This document shows, one piece after another, positions 18,017 through 27,714 of a DNA stretch of 64,000 nucleotides (the first letter of the stretch is position 1; every line of letters starts with the position of its first letter). The stretch is taken from positions 1,832,965 to 1,896,964 of the forward strand of contig OX638295.1 in the NCBI GenBank assembly GCA_951812345.1, in the 5' to 3' direction. Source of the DNA: Rhodothermales bacterium. Its GTDB lineage: Bacteria > Bacteroidota > Rhodothermia > Rhodothermales > VXPQ01. The notes below the pieces were generated by a model. That model was given only the letters and a program-made list of their open reading frames with translations. It was not told where the DNA came from and ran no database searches. Both the position numbers and the translations under genes were made by a program.

Positions 18017-18514
18017 TCAAATCAGATCGCTGCTGTCCGGGACATTATCCTCTTCCTCTCCACCCTTGAACACCTTGCTGCCGATGACGCCGCCAATGAC
18101 GCCGGCGATCACGGAGAATACAAGTCCTATCCCGATCATCACCACGAGAAAGCCGGGAGACGCCATAAACTCGCCGAATCCGCCGAGCTGCGCCATGTCC
18201 GCGCCGCCTTGCTCCATGCCCTGACGCATCTCTTCCTGCCAACTCGGCTTGATAGCCAGCGCCCGAAGCGACGCATCCAGAACTAATGAGGTGACGGACG
18301 CCGCAAGACAGGCCAATATGCCGAGACCGATGCCCTGTCCGCCTGTAAGGGTGACGCTATGCTTGTCGACGTAATGCCAGACCACAAGCATCCCGGCGCC
18401 TATGTACGCCAGACAACCAATGATATCGCCGGCCGTCGGTATAAAGGAGGCCAATACCACAACCAGTCCGGTAATGACGCCCACGAGAAGAATGGATTCC
18501 CTTTTATTTGGCAT
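18017..18514 (-). CDS. Small integral membrane protein (DUF4199-like)
   Basis: 165 residues with four hydrophobic segments (about 8-28, 31-48, 60-80 and 124-150). A methionine/glutamate-rich loop, KPSWQEEMRQGMEQGGADMAQ, lies before the last helix. The glycine zipper GVIGGVIGSKVF closes the last membrane span. This layout, and an acidic C-terminal tail, are like the DUF4199-type membrane proteins of Bacteroidota, but the match is only by general appearance. Function unknown. It is convergent with the gene at 17330, with 18 bp between stops. Confidence 0.6.
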   Translation of the reverse strand: MPNKRESILLVGVITGLVVVLASFIPTAGDIIGCLAYIGAGMLVVWHYVDKHSVTLTGGQGIGLGILACLAASVTSLVLDASLRALAIKPSWQEEMRQGMEQGGADMAQLGGFGEFMASPGFLVVMIGIGLVFSVIAGVIGGVIGSKVFKGGEEEDNVPDSSDLI

Positions 18515-18689
18515 GGTCAGAAAAAGATCGGTGGAACAGAAAAAACGAATGGCGGAAAACCGGGGCCTGTTGACTGCACATCGTGCAAACAGGCTATGCA
18601 GGGGGTGCGCCAGTTCCGCGTAACGAAGTATAGCAGAATTTTTCGTCTTTCGCCATACGCTGCGCCCCGTCGCGCAATGTCATTCGGAA

Positions 18690-18735
18690 CATTGCGGACA
18701 TGAAGCGCCCTGCGGGAGGCTGTGAGAAGCAAGGC
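18690..18735 (-). repeat. Fragment of the dispersed repeat, reverse orientation
   Basis: Read on the minus strand, CTTCTCACAGCCTCCCGCAG then GGCGCTTCATGTCCGC closely matches the CTTCTCGCAGCCTCCCGAAG and GGCGCTTCA segment found in the complete copies at 23523 and 40631. Neither terminal inverted repeat is present, so this is a relic. Confidence 0.55.
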
Positions 18736-18750
18736 GGAGAAATCTATTCC

Positions 18751-18813
18751 ACGCATATTTTGCGGTGAATAACTTGGGGGTGAAGATATTCGACGCATAA
18801 CTTGCGTCGAATA
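18751..18813. promoter_or_regulatory. Operator-like repeats resembling those at the fic start
   Basis: Two related units are present: ACGCATATTTTGCGGTGAAT (18751-18770), and a perfect 11-bp inverted repeat TATTCGACGCA / TGCGTCGAATA (18787-18797 and 18803-18813) around a 5-base loop. The pattern GCATAa..TGCG followed by GA(A/T)TA is the same as at the fic start codon (41908-41930). On the minus strand the second unit reads ATGCGTCGAATAT, nearly the fic start ATGCGTAGAATAT. This may be the relic promoter and start of a second fic gene, or an operator of the same regulator. Confidence 0.4.
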
Positions 18814-18831
18814 ACACGGGGAAGGATATGT

Positions 18832-19410
18832 CTATTCTCGATAGACCGGAACCGCCCGATCCTCGGCATGGAAAGAGTCCGCATTTTCCCCCTCCCCGCC
18901 CTGTCTTGCGCCACCCTTGTCTGCCGGACGCTCCATAAGCGATACAATAGCGCCCACAAGAAAATATCCTGCCACGCAACCAAACACGGCGCCCGTGAGC
19001 ACTCTGCTCCACGGCGTGTTGGTCCATAATCCGACGATATCGCTGCCCCAGTCTATAGCCGGAACGATCAGGCCTGCCAAAACAAGGTATTTTGCATGAC
19101 GCTCTATCCAGGGGCCACACGGCCGCAAACTCAAGACCAGAAAAGGCGCCGCCGCCAGCGCCGCATACATACCGAAACAACGGTCGCACACGCCAAGCTG
19201 CACTCCCTGAATGTGAGGCGAACGAACCGGAATCTGATGACATATCTCCGAAAACCCCAGCATAATCCCGTATCGCAGCTCTTCGCCCACGAACGGCGGA
19301 GCCATGACCAGGCCGAAAACCATCCATACGAAACCGGCGGCCAGCATCCAGCCTGCCCATCTCCTGTTTTTTTGGTTCATCCGTTGTAAAGCGGGTCCCT
19401 CATTGCTCAT
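18832..19410 (-). CDS. DUF2085 membrane protein
   Basis: About 192 residues. The family signature is clear: CHQIPVRSPHIQGVQLGVCDRCFGMYAA, with the Cys/His spacing of DUF2085 proteins. There are about four transmembrane helices (residues about 20-40, 75-95, 103-120 and 140-165) and a charged C-terminal tail. Function unknown in the family; the conserved cysteines suggest metal or redox chemistry. The start at 19410 (MSNEGPALQRMNQ) is chosen, with 19380 as alternative. The reading frame stays open upstream into the dispersed repeat at 19437, so an N-terminal extension cannot be excluded. Confidence 0.8.
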   Translation of the reverse strand: MSNEGPALQRMNQKNRRWAGWMLAAGFVWMVFGLVMAPPFVGEELRYGIMLGFSEICHQIPVRSPHIQGVQLGVCDRCFGMYAALAAAPFLVLSLRPCGPWIERHAKYLVLAGLIVPAIDWGSDIVGLWTNTPWSRVLTGAVFGCVAGYFLVGAIVSLMERPADKGGARQGGEGENADSFHAEDRAVPVYRE

Positions 19411-19436
19411 ACACTGACAAGGAAATTTCCGCGTAT

Positions 19437-19691
19437 GGATACTCTGATTAAGTCCGCAAAGATTCAGAGGCTGAAAGGGGGGCGCTGGCAAGGAATGACG
19501 AAGCAATGTGGTAGGCCCCACATAATGAGGAATGACACAGCCAGCGCGTCTCTGTCTGCCTCCCGAAGGGCGCTTCATGGCCGAGACAACCCGAATCCGC
19601 CGTGTTTTTCGCTGATTTCAACGATGCAAGCATGTCGTCCTTTACGCGTGAAAGTGAAGCGCTGATCGAAGTGGACTTGATCAGAGCATCC
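19437..19691 (+). repeat. Full-length dispersed repeat (type 2 loop)
   Basis: About 255 bp from GGATACTCTGATTAAGTCC to TTGATCAGAGCATCC. The left 150 bp are nearly identical to the copy at 12533. The loop of the right hairpin differs (GTGTTTTTCGCTGATTTCAA) and matches the type 2 loop of the copy at 23523. It separates divergent DUF2085 and groES, with its right end 41 bp upstream of the proposed groES promoter. Confidence 0.9.
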
Positions 19692-19731
19692 TTTATTAAC
19701 GCGAGTTTCATTCCCCCGCACCCTGCGCGCC

Positions 19732-19762
19732 TTGACTACCCCTTTCGATCGCCCTACTTTAG
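19732..19762 (+). promoter_or_regulatory. Candidate groESL promoter
   Basis: TTGACT (19732-19737) and TACTTTAG (19755-19762) are separated by 17 bp and lie 46 bp before the groES ATG. The downstream box fits the Bacteroidota -7 element TAnnTTTG at 7 or fewer of 8 positions, and the upstream box fits a -33/-35 TTG element. No CIRCE inverted repeat was seen in 19692-19807. Confidence 0.45.
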
Positions 19763-19807
19763 TTGACTGTACTTTCCAACGCAATACATTCCAAACGCAA
19801 CATCGTT

Positions 19808-20095
19808 ATGACCAGCATTACACCGATAGGCGACCGTGTGGTGGTGCAGCCGGAGGCTGCCGAGGAGAAGACCTCGAGCGGATTATTCATACCCGACACG
19901 GCGCAGGAGAAGCCCCAGCGGGGCACCGTCCTGTTCGTGGGTCCCGGCCAGGTCGAGAACGGCAAACATGTCGGGATGACCGTCAAGGCGGGCGACACCG
20001 TGCTCTACGGCAAGTATTCCGGGACGGAGATCACCCTCGACAACCAGGACGTACTCATCATGCGCGAGAGCGACATCCTCGGCGTCATCAGCTAA
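19808..20095 (+). CDS. groES: Co-chaperonin GroES
   Basis: 95 residues, the usual length. The N-terminus ITPIGDRVVVQPEAAEEKTSSG is the classic GroES opening, and the mobile loop (EKTSSGLFIPDTAQEKPQ) is present. The C-terminal roof and strand are seen in DQDVLIMRESDILGVI-type sequence (here NQDVLIMRESDILGVIS). It caps the GroEL cage during ATP-driven folding in the cytoplasm. It lies 90 bp upstream of groEL in the same direction, so they form an operon. Codon use is shifted toward GAG, AAG and GCG relative to neighbours, as expected for a highly expressed gene. Confidence 0.97.
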   Translation: MTSITPIGDRVVVQPEAAEEKTSSGLFIPDTAQEKPQRGTVLFVGPGQVENGKHVGMTVKAGDTVLYGKYSGTEITLDNQDVLIMRESDILGVIS

Positions 20096-21844
<1,749 letters not shown>

Positions 21845-21868
21845 GCCACGGCCCGCCAACTGTACCGC

Positions 21869-23278
21869 TCAACCACCGGAATCGGAACTATCGTTTGCCG
21901 CCGTTTCTATTTCGGCAATGAACCGGGCCGCCAGCGCCGAGGCACGCTCCTGCGAAGGGGCCTCGGCATAAACTCGGACAATGGGTTCCGTATTGGATTT
22001 GCGCAGGTGCACCCATGCGTCCTCGAAGTCTATCTTGAGACCGTCGACAGTGTTCGTGTCATGCTCCCGGTAGCGCTCCGCCAGCGCGGCAAGGAGTATC
22101 CCCGGATCGCGCTCGCCAACAGACGCCTTGTTTTTACTCAACACGTACTTTGGAAGACGCGCCTTCATGGCCGAAAGCGACTCGCTGCGATTCGCCATGT
22201 GCTGCAGAACGAGCGCCGCGCCCACGAGGGCGTCCCTCCCGTAATGCAGATCGGGCAAAATGACGCCTCCATTGCCCTCCCCTCCCAGCACCGCACCTGC
22301 CTCCTGCATCTTCTTCACTACATGAATCTCTCCCACCGGCGAGCGAAACACCTGCTGGCCGAATGAGGCAGCCACATCGTCGATAGCGCGCGAGGAAGAA
22401 AGGTTGGTAACAAACGAACCCTCCCGGATCTGCCACATGAACTCAGCGGCAATTACCTGGGTCAGTTCTTCGCCCATGTACGTTCCGTGATCGGCCACCA
22501 GGGCCAGGCGGTCCGCATCGGGATCTACTGCAAACCCTGCATCCGCATCCATTGCAGCCACGGTCTCCATCAACTCGGAAAGATGCTCCGGAAGCGGCTC
22601 GGCAGGATGCGCAAAGCGACCCGTAGGTTCGCAGTGCAGACGGTGAATACGCTCCTCCCGGACTCCCAACCGCTCCAGCAGGGCCGGCAAGGCAATGCCG
22701 CCCACGGAATTGACGGCATCGACCACGACGGAAAAATTCTTGCGGGCAATGGCCTCGACATCGATGTATTCGAGGGCAAGAATGCGGTCGATATGATGCG
22801 CAAGGAAATCCTCCTGCCTGTATTCGCCGAGGGAATCCCATGAGGCTACGTCCGCTTTTCCGCTTTCGGCAAGGCGTAGTACTTCCTTCCCCTCTTCCGG
22901 GCTGAGAAATTCGCCCTTTTCATTCAGCAGCTTCAGCGCATTCCATTCGGGCGGGTTGTGCGAGGCCGACAGGACAATGCCCCCTGAAGCGCCCAACGCG
23001 GTCACAGCCATTTCGACCGTGGGCGTGGTGGCCAGTCCGGTATCAACCACATCGATACCTGCGCTTCGCAGCGTACCGATTACGATGGAAGCGCATACTT
23101 CCCCGGTGACGCGGGCGTCGCGTCCAACCACCACTACCGGCTCTCGTCCGGCAGAGGCGGCTCGCTGCAAACACCATGCGCCATAGGCGCCGGCATAGCG
23201 GACAAGTACATCGGGGTCCAGCCCGTTGCCGAAAATGCCGCGAATTCCTGAAACAGAGGCGATAAGTGTCGGCGACAT
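21869..23278 (-). CDS. glmM: Phosphoglucosamine mutase (phosphohexomutase family)
   Basis: 470 residues with the alpha-D-phosphohexomutase four-domain layout. Visible sites: N-terminal SVSGIRGIFGNGLDP, the phosphoserine loop LSASHNPPEWNALKLL, the Mg-binding loop DPDADRLALV, and the C-terminal phosphate-binding loop RKSNTEPIVRVYAEA. The expected reaction is glucosamine-6-P to glucosamine-1-P for UDP-GlcNAc and peptidoglycan synthesis; a phosphomannomutase role cannot be excluded. The start at 23278 (MSPTLIASVSG) fits homologues. The frame remains open upstream into the dispersed repeat, but that extension is not family-like. Confidence 0.88.
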   Translation of the reverse strand: MSPTLIASVSGIRGIFGNGLDPDVLVRYAGAYGAWCLQRAASAGREPVVVVGRDARVTGEVCASIVIGTLRSAGIDVVDTGLATTPTVEMAVTALGASGGIVLSASHNPPEWNALKLLNEKGEFLSPEEGKEVLRLAESGKADVASWDSLGEYRQEDFLAHHIDRILALEYIDVEAIARKNFSVVVDAVNSVGGIALPALLERLGVREERIHRLHCEPTGRFAHPAEPLPEHLSELMETVAAMDADAGFAVDPDADRLALVADHGTYMGEELTQVIAAEFMWQIREGSFVTNLSSSRAIDDVAASFGQQVFRSPVGEIHVVKKMQEAGAVLGGEGNGGVILPDLHYGRDALVGAALVLQHMANRSESLSAMKARLPKYVLSKNKASVGERDPGILLAALAERYREHDTNTVDGLKIDFEDAWVHLRKSNTEPIVRVYAEAPSQERASALAARFIAEIETAANDSSDSGG

Positions 23279-23301
23279 ACGTAAAATGTATAGGATACTA
23301 T

Positions 23302-23816
23302 AGGATACTCTGATTAAGTCCGCGAAGTTCAGAGGCTTGCGAGGGGTGCGCTGGCAAGGAATGACGAAGCAATGTGGCAGGCCCCACATAATGAGGAATG
23401 ACACAACCAGCGTGCCCCTCTCTGCCTCCCGAAGGGCGCTTCACGTTCGCAAGTACAGGATATCATGATTTTATCATCGGAATCAGCGGGAAATATGCGA
23501 ATTCGGGGCGTTGCGAACGTGAAGGATACTCTGATTAAGTCCGCAAAGCTCAGAGGCTTGCGAGAAGTGGGCTGGCAAGGAATGACGAAGCAGTGTGGTA
23601 GGCCCCACACAATGAGGAATGACGCGGCCAGCGTGCTTCTCGCAGCCTCCCGAAGGGCGCTTCACATCCGCGATGCCCGAAACCTCAGTGTTTTTCGCAA
23701 ATTGCAACGAGGGAACCATGATGTCGTTTACGCACGAACGTGAAGCGCTGAGCGAAGCGGTTTTGGTCAGAATATCCTTAAAGCGCTGAACGAAGGGGTT
23801 TTGATCAGAGTATCCT
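23302..23816 (+). repeat. Full-length dispersed repeat (type 1 loop), interrupted by a second copy
   Basis: The outer element starts AGGATACTCTGATTAAGTCC at 23302 and closely follows the 12533 copy down to GCGAACGTGA at 23522. It then resumes at 23782 (AGCGCTGAACGAAGG) and ends GATCAGAGTATCCT at 23816. TATA flanks both sides of the GGATAC..GTATCC core, a possible target duplication. The interruption is a second complete copy. The element fills the gap between divergent glmM and ctaA. Confidence 0.88.
23523..23778 (+). repeat. Full-length dispersed repeat (type 2 loop), nested inside another copy
   Basis: A 256-bp element with ends AGGATACTCTGATT and GGTCAGAATATCCT. Its inner stem arms (23553-23576 and 23627-23649) pair almost perfectly but use GCGAGAAG/CTTCTCGC where the 12533 copy uses GAAAGGGG/CCCCTGTC. 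It splits the right hairpin of the older outer copy. Target-site duplication is unresolved, because TAA or AA could belong to either flank. Confidence 0.9.
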
Positions 23817-23913
23817 ATATTTGACGAGGAACAGACGGCGCCAGGCAGCACACGCCGCATCGCGATCATCCCGACCGCCTCGGCAAGCTCTTCTTTCCGG
23901 CAACTGCTTTTGC

Positions 23914-24867
23914 ATGATGAACCTTCCGCACATGCCTGTGGATCCGCCCCGCGCCGAAATACGGTGGCGGTATCGATTCACCGTCCTGACCGGCGGCGCC
24001 ACCATCCTGCTCATGGCATGGGGCGCTTTCGTGACCAGTATCAATGCAGGGCTTGCCGTACCGGACTGGCCTTCTTCGTTCAATTCGTACGATCCCTTCA
24101 ACCCCTGGCCGGACTGGTGGAAGCTCACTCCGGTGCTGGCCGAGCATGGCCATCGTCTCCTTGGTATGTTGACGGGAGCGCTGACCCTGATCCTCGCGGT
24201 GTGGACCTGGATTGCCGAGCCGCGCAGGTGGCTGAAAAATCTTGCGATCGCCGCTGTTGTGCTCGTGTCCTTGCAAGGCGTACTCGGCGGGCTGCGGGTC
24301 GTGTGGCTTTCCCTGGACCTTGCCGTGGTTCATGCCTGCATGGCGCAACTGTTCCTCGGGTTTATCGTCGCGATGGCCCTGTTCACGTCGAACGCCTGGT
24401 TGGACAAGAACATAAACATTCCCGACTCCGAAAACGCATCCGGCCCGTGGCGGATATCGCTCGCAACCCTCGGTCTCCTGTACATCCAGATTGTCCTCGG
24501 CGCCCTGCTCCGCCATCCGGGCACGGGCATCGATCCGGTCCTTGCGGTTCTCCATATTTTCGGGGCCGTTTTCGTGGCCATCGCGATCGCGTATCTGTTC
24601 AGGTGCGTTTCCAAAAGTTTTCGGGCCGCGCGCGTGCTGTATCCCGCCGCGCGCTTTCTCGTACTCCTTGTGGCGGCGCAAGTGCTTCTGGGCGTTACGG
24701 CCTATATGGTTACGCTGGACGACGTCGGCATGCTCGAACCGAGTAATCTTCAGGTGGTGGTGAACACCTCTCATATGGTCGTTGGAGCGCTCCTGATGGC
24801 CGCCTCCGTGCTGGCCGTCCTCGGTGCATACCGGCTGAGGAATTCACCCGAAACCAACGCTCCCTAA
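23914..24867 (+). CDS. ctaA: Heme A synthase (COX15/CtaA family)
   Basis: About 317 residues with eight predicted transmembrane helices. Family signatures: GAFVTSINAGLAVPDWPSSF after helix 1, EHGHRLLGMLTG with the heme-ligand His, the QGVLGGLRV repeat, and QIVLGALLRH, HIFGAVFVAIAI and NTSHMVVGALL in the second half. It oxidises heme O to heme A in the inner membrane for cytochrome c oxidase. The start is 23914, with 23917 and 23932 possible. The gene lies 50 bp upstream of ctaB, so they are likely co-transcribed. The right end of the nested repeat lies 98 bp upstream. Confidence 0.93.
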   Translation: MMNLPHMPVDPPRAEIRWRYRFTVLTGGATILLMAWGAFVTSINAGLAVPDWPSSFNSYDPFNPWPDWWKLTPVLAEHGHRLLGMLTGALTLILAVWTWIAEPRRWLKNLAIAAVVLVSLQGVLGGLRVVWLSLDLAVVHACMAQLFLGFIVAMALFTSNAWLDKNINIPDSENASGPWRISLATLGLLYIQIVLGALLRHPGTGIDPVLAVLHIFGAVFVAIAIAYLFRCVSKSFRAARVLYPAARFLVLLVAAQVLLGVTAYMVTLDDVGMLEPSNLQVVVNTSHMVVGALLMAASVLAVLGAYRLRNSPETNAP

Positions 24868-24917
24868 CGCAAAATCCGGTATATTTATTAAGCCCGCCAA
24901 TCAACCGGCCTCGACAC

Positions 24918-25895
24918 GTGACGCTCGTGCCGCAACGCCCTTCCGAAGAAATCCCTCGCAATGCGCTTGCGCCCGACGCAAAAACCGGCGCAGCCCATGC
25001 GGTCCACCCGGACCGTTCCCGGCCGGGTATCCTGGGCTCCTATATCGAGCTGGCGAAACCTGAAATCACGCTGCTCGTCGCGCTGTCCTCCGTCGGAGGT
25101 TTTTTTCTTGCGCCTGCAGAATTTATCGACTTGGGGCGCCTTGTCCTTCTGCTTATCGGCGTCACGCTTACGAGTGCGGGCGCAAGCGCCCTGAATCACT
25201 GGATAGAACGGGAGCATGACGGCGCCATGCGCCGAACAATGAACCGTCCCCTCCCCGCGGGCCGACTCTCCCCATCGGCGGCGCTGTACTTCGGGACTAT
25301 TCTGGCCGCGGCGGGGATCGGGCTGTTGTGTCCGCTTGTTAACCCGCTTACCGGCGTACTGGCGCTGGCAACGGTTTTGCTCTATCTGTTCGCGTACACT
25401 CCCCTCAAGCGCCGTTCCAGTTGGAATACACTGGTGGGCACGCTTCCGGGCGCTTTGCCCGCGCTGGGCGGATGGACGGCGGCTACCGGATCGATCGGCT
25501 GGGGCGGCATTGCCGCTTTCTCCATTCTCGCTGCATGGCAAATGCCGCATTTTCTCGCCCTCGCCTGGATGTATCGCAAGGACTATGAACGAGGCGGGTA
25601 TGCAATGCTTCCTGTGGCGGATCCGTCGGGCCGCTCGACAACACGGCAAGCCCTTTTCTTTACCATTCTTCTCTTCGTGTTGAGCCTCTGGCCTGTTGCC
25701 CTGTCTCTCGCCGGATGGGGCTATGCCATCGGGGCCGTCGTACTGGGCGCATGGTTTCTGCATGGCGCCCTCGCCTTCCATCGCAGCAGCGATATCCAGG
25801 ACGCCCGGCGCGTGCTGAATATATCGATACGGTACATTCCAGCGCTCATTCTCGTCCTTCTCATCGACCGCATCGTATTCGGCAATCTGTTTTAA
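24918..25895 (+). CDS. ctaB: Protoheme IX farnesyltransferase (heme O synthase)
   Basis: 325 residues starting with GTG. It is a UbiA-superfamily prenyltransferase with about nine transmembrane helices. The first polyprenyl-diphosphate/Mg motif appears as NHWIEREHDGAMRRTMNRPLPAG, and HFLALAWMYRKDYERGGYAMLPV is the family's second conserved loop. It attaches a farnesyl group to heme B to make heme O, the substrate for CtaA just upstream. In the first motif the usual second Asp of the ErdvD pattern is His (EREHD). The start is chosen at GTG 24918; the first 35 residues are non-conserved. Confidence 0.92.
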   Translation: MTLVPQRPSEEIPRNALAPDAKTGAAHAVHPDRSRPGILGSYIELAKPEITLLVALSSVGGFFLAPAEFIDLGRLVLLLIGVTLTSAGASALNHWIEREHDGAMRRTMNRPLPAGRLSPSAALYFGTILAAAGIGLLCPLVNPLTGVLALATVLLYLFAYTPLKRRSSWNTLVGTLPGALPALGGWTAATGSIGWGGIAAFSILAAWQMPHFLALAWMYRKDYERGGYAMLPVADPSGRSTTRQALFFTILLFVLSLWPVALSLAGWGYAIGAVVLGAWFLHGALAFHRSSDIQDARRVLNISIRYIPALILVLLIDRIVFGNLF

Positions 25896-25947
25896 TTGTC
25901 GGTCATCGGTACGCACCGGACCGGTTCTCCCCTCTGCAAGCATTCCC

Positions 25948-26889
25948 ATGCCGGCGCCTCCCGTCCAGATCGACCGTCTCACCCACCGCTACGGATCGCG
26001 CACGGCGCTGGATAACCTCTCCCTGACCGTACCGCAGGGAAGTTTTTATGGCCTCCTCGGCCCGAACGGCAGCGGAAAAACCACCCTGTTTCGCATCCTT
26101 GCGACGCTTCTGAATCCGTCGGAAGGCGCGGTGCGCATCTTTGGCGCCGACCCCCGAACGCACCCTGCCCGCGTTCGTCAACATACCGGCATCGTTTTCC
26201 AGAGCGTGGCCCTGGACGAAGAATTGACCGTACAGGAAAATCTGCGCGCCCATGCCGCCCTGTACGGCCTGCAGCGCAGCGCATTCCGGGAGCGCCTCGC
26301 CCGGTTACTGCCGCTTTTCGGGTTGGAAGAACGGCTCCACGAACGCACGGGACGCCTTTCCGGCGGCCTGAAACGCCGCGTCGATCTGGTGCGGGGGCTT
26401 CTACACGCCCCGCCGCTCCTGCTGCTCGACGAACCGGTTATCGGTCTCGATCCGGCGGCCCGGCAGACGTTCCGGGAAGCCATCGACCGCCTCCGACGCC
26501 AGGAAGGCACCACCATTGTGCTGGCCACCCATCTCATGGAGGAGGCCGACCGGTGCGACCAGCTCGCTATTCTGGATCGGGGCCGGGTAGTGGCTCACGG
26601 CACGCCCGCTGCGCTTAAACAGGCCATTGGAGAGGAAACGCTGTGGATCGAATGCGACGACCCGCAGGACCTCGCCGAGCGCATAGCAAAGCGATTCGAT
26701 GTTTCGACGCAGGTGATCGGGTTGCGCGTACAACTTTCCGGGCCCAATGCCCACGACCTGCTATCCCCCGTTTACGAAACGGCCGGCGACGCTATCCGGT
26801 CGGCCACCATTCGACGCCCCACGCTCGAAGACGTTTTCATGGTGCATACGGGGCACGGTCTTCACGAAAACGGACGGCCGGTGTCATGA
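25948..26889 (+). CDS. ABC transporter ATP-binding protein (ABC-2 exporter type)
   Basis: 313 residues. Walker A GPNGSGKTT, Q-loop region VFQSVALDEELTV, signature LSGGLKRRVDL, Walker B LLLLDEPVIGLDP and the H-loop LATHLMEEAD are all intact. A C-terminal extension of about 80 residues (IECDDPQDLAERIAKRF) is typical of DrrA/CcmA-type ATPases that pair with ABC-2 permeases. It overlaps the permease gene start (ATGA at 26886). The position directly after ctaA-ctaB suggests, but does not prove, a role in cytochrome oxidase assembly or copper handling. Confidence 0.93.
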   Translation: MPAPPVQIDRLTHRYGSRTALDNLSLTVPQGSFYGLLGPNGSGKTTLFRILATLLNPSEGAVRIFGADPRTHPARVRQHTGIVFQSVALDEELTVQENLRAHAALYGLQRSAFRERLARLLPLFGLEERLHERTGRLSGGLKRRVDLVRGLLHAPPLLLLDEPVIGLDPAARQTFREAIDRLRRQEGTTIVLATHLMEEADRCDQLAILDRGRVVAHGTPAALKQAIGEETLWIECDDPQDLAERIAKRFDVSTQVIGLRVQLSGPNAHDLLSPVYETAGDAIRSATIRRPTLEDVFMVHTGHGLHENGRPVS

Positions 26890-27665
26890 AAATGCATGCC
26901 GTGCCGGCACTCTGGCGCCGGGAACTGGTCAAATTCGTACGGGACGCGAACCGGGTTGCGGGCGCCGTGCTGCAACCGCTCGCCGTCTGGCTGCTCCTCG
27001 GATTCGGTTTCCGGGGCTCTTTCAGCCCGCCGACCCCTGCCGGCATGGATATGCCCTACCTGGAATTCCTTTTCCCGGGCATGATCGCGCTCGTGGCGCT
27101 CTTTACCTCCATCTTCTCGACGATCTCCATTGTAGAGGAACGCCAGAGCGGCTTCCTGCAGGCCGCACTGGCAACCCCGGTCCGGAGATCGTCGCTCGTG
27201 CTGGGCCCCGCACTGGGAAGTACGACACTCGCCGTGGGACAGGGGCTGTTGTTTTTTGCCCTGATCCCACTGACAGGCTATGTGCCGAGCCTCCCGGGGC
27301 TGGCCCTGATGGCCGGTATTCTGGCGCTTGTCGCGCTCGGTTTCGCGGCGCTGGGCGTCGTCGTCGCCTGGCAGAGTCGCACCACGCGGGGTTTCCATGC
27401 CGTGATGAACCTCTGCCTGATCCCCCTCTGGGTATTATCGGGCGCTTTCTTCCCCGCCGAAGGCGCGCCGAGCGTGCTGCAATGGGCCATCCGGCTCAAC
27501 CCGGTTTCCTACGGGGTCGACGCACTACGAACCGCCATGTACTGGCCGCAAGACCCGCCGATCGATGCTTCTTCGTTCACCCTTTCCCTTGCCGTAACCG
27601 GACTCTTTGCGGCGATCATGCTGATCCTTGCCACTCGTACCGCCGGGAAACCTGTGAGGGAGTAA
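26886..27665 (+). CDS. ABC-2 type transporter permease
   Basis: 259 residues with six transmembrane segments. ABC-2 features are visible: an N-terminal amphipathic WRRELVKFVRDANR before helix 1, EERQSGFLQAALATPVRRSSLVLG in the middle, and the NPVSYGVDALRTAMY motif near the C-terminus. It forms the membrane half of the exporter with the ATPase encoded just upstream, and the genes overlap by 4 bp. The substrate is unknown. Confidence 0.9.
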   Translation: MKMHAVPALWRRELVKFVRDANRVAGAVLQPLAVWLLLGFGFRGSFSPPTPAGMDMPYLEFLFPGMIALVALFTSIFSTISIVEERQSGFLQAALATPVRRSSLVLGPALGSTTLAVGQGLLFFALIPLTGYVPSLPGLALMAGILALVALGFAALGVVVAWQSRTTRGFHAVMNLCLIPLWVLSGAFFPAEGAPSVLQWAIRLNPVSYGVDALRTAMYWPQDPPIDASSFTLSLAVTGLFAAIMLILATRTAGKPVRE

Positions 27666-27714
27666 GGCCGGGGTCCACTTCACCCTATACCCGCATTTCC
27701 CCAACCGGCCGCAA

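Larger units (their letters stand above)
18515..18831. other. Gene-free interval with repeat debris and an operator-like block
   Basis: No gene is supported in these 317 bp. Two recognisable parts are listed separately: a fragment of the dispersed repeat around 18690-18735 and an operator-like block at 18751-18813. The rest (18515-18680) shows no structure that I can name. Confidence 0.6.

Noticed and set aside
19692-19807. CIRCE/HrcA operator before groES
   Set aside because: No TTAGCACTC-N9-GAGTGCTAA inverted repeat or close variant could be found.
24918-25895. UbiA-family gene considered as the missing eboC
   Set aside because: It lies directly after ctaA and has the heme O synthase motifs (NHWIEREHD, HFLALAWMYRKDYERGGYAMLPV), so it is ctaB.
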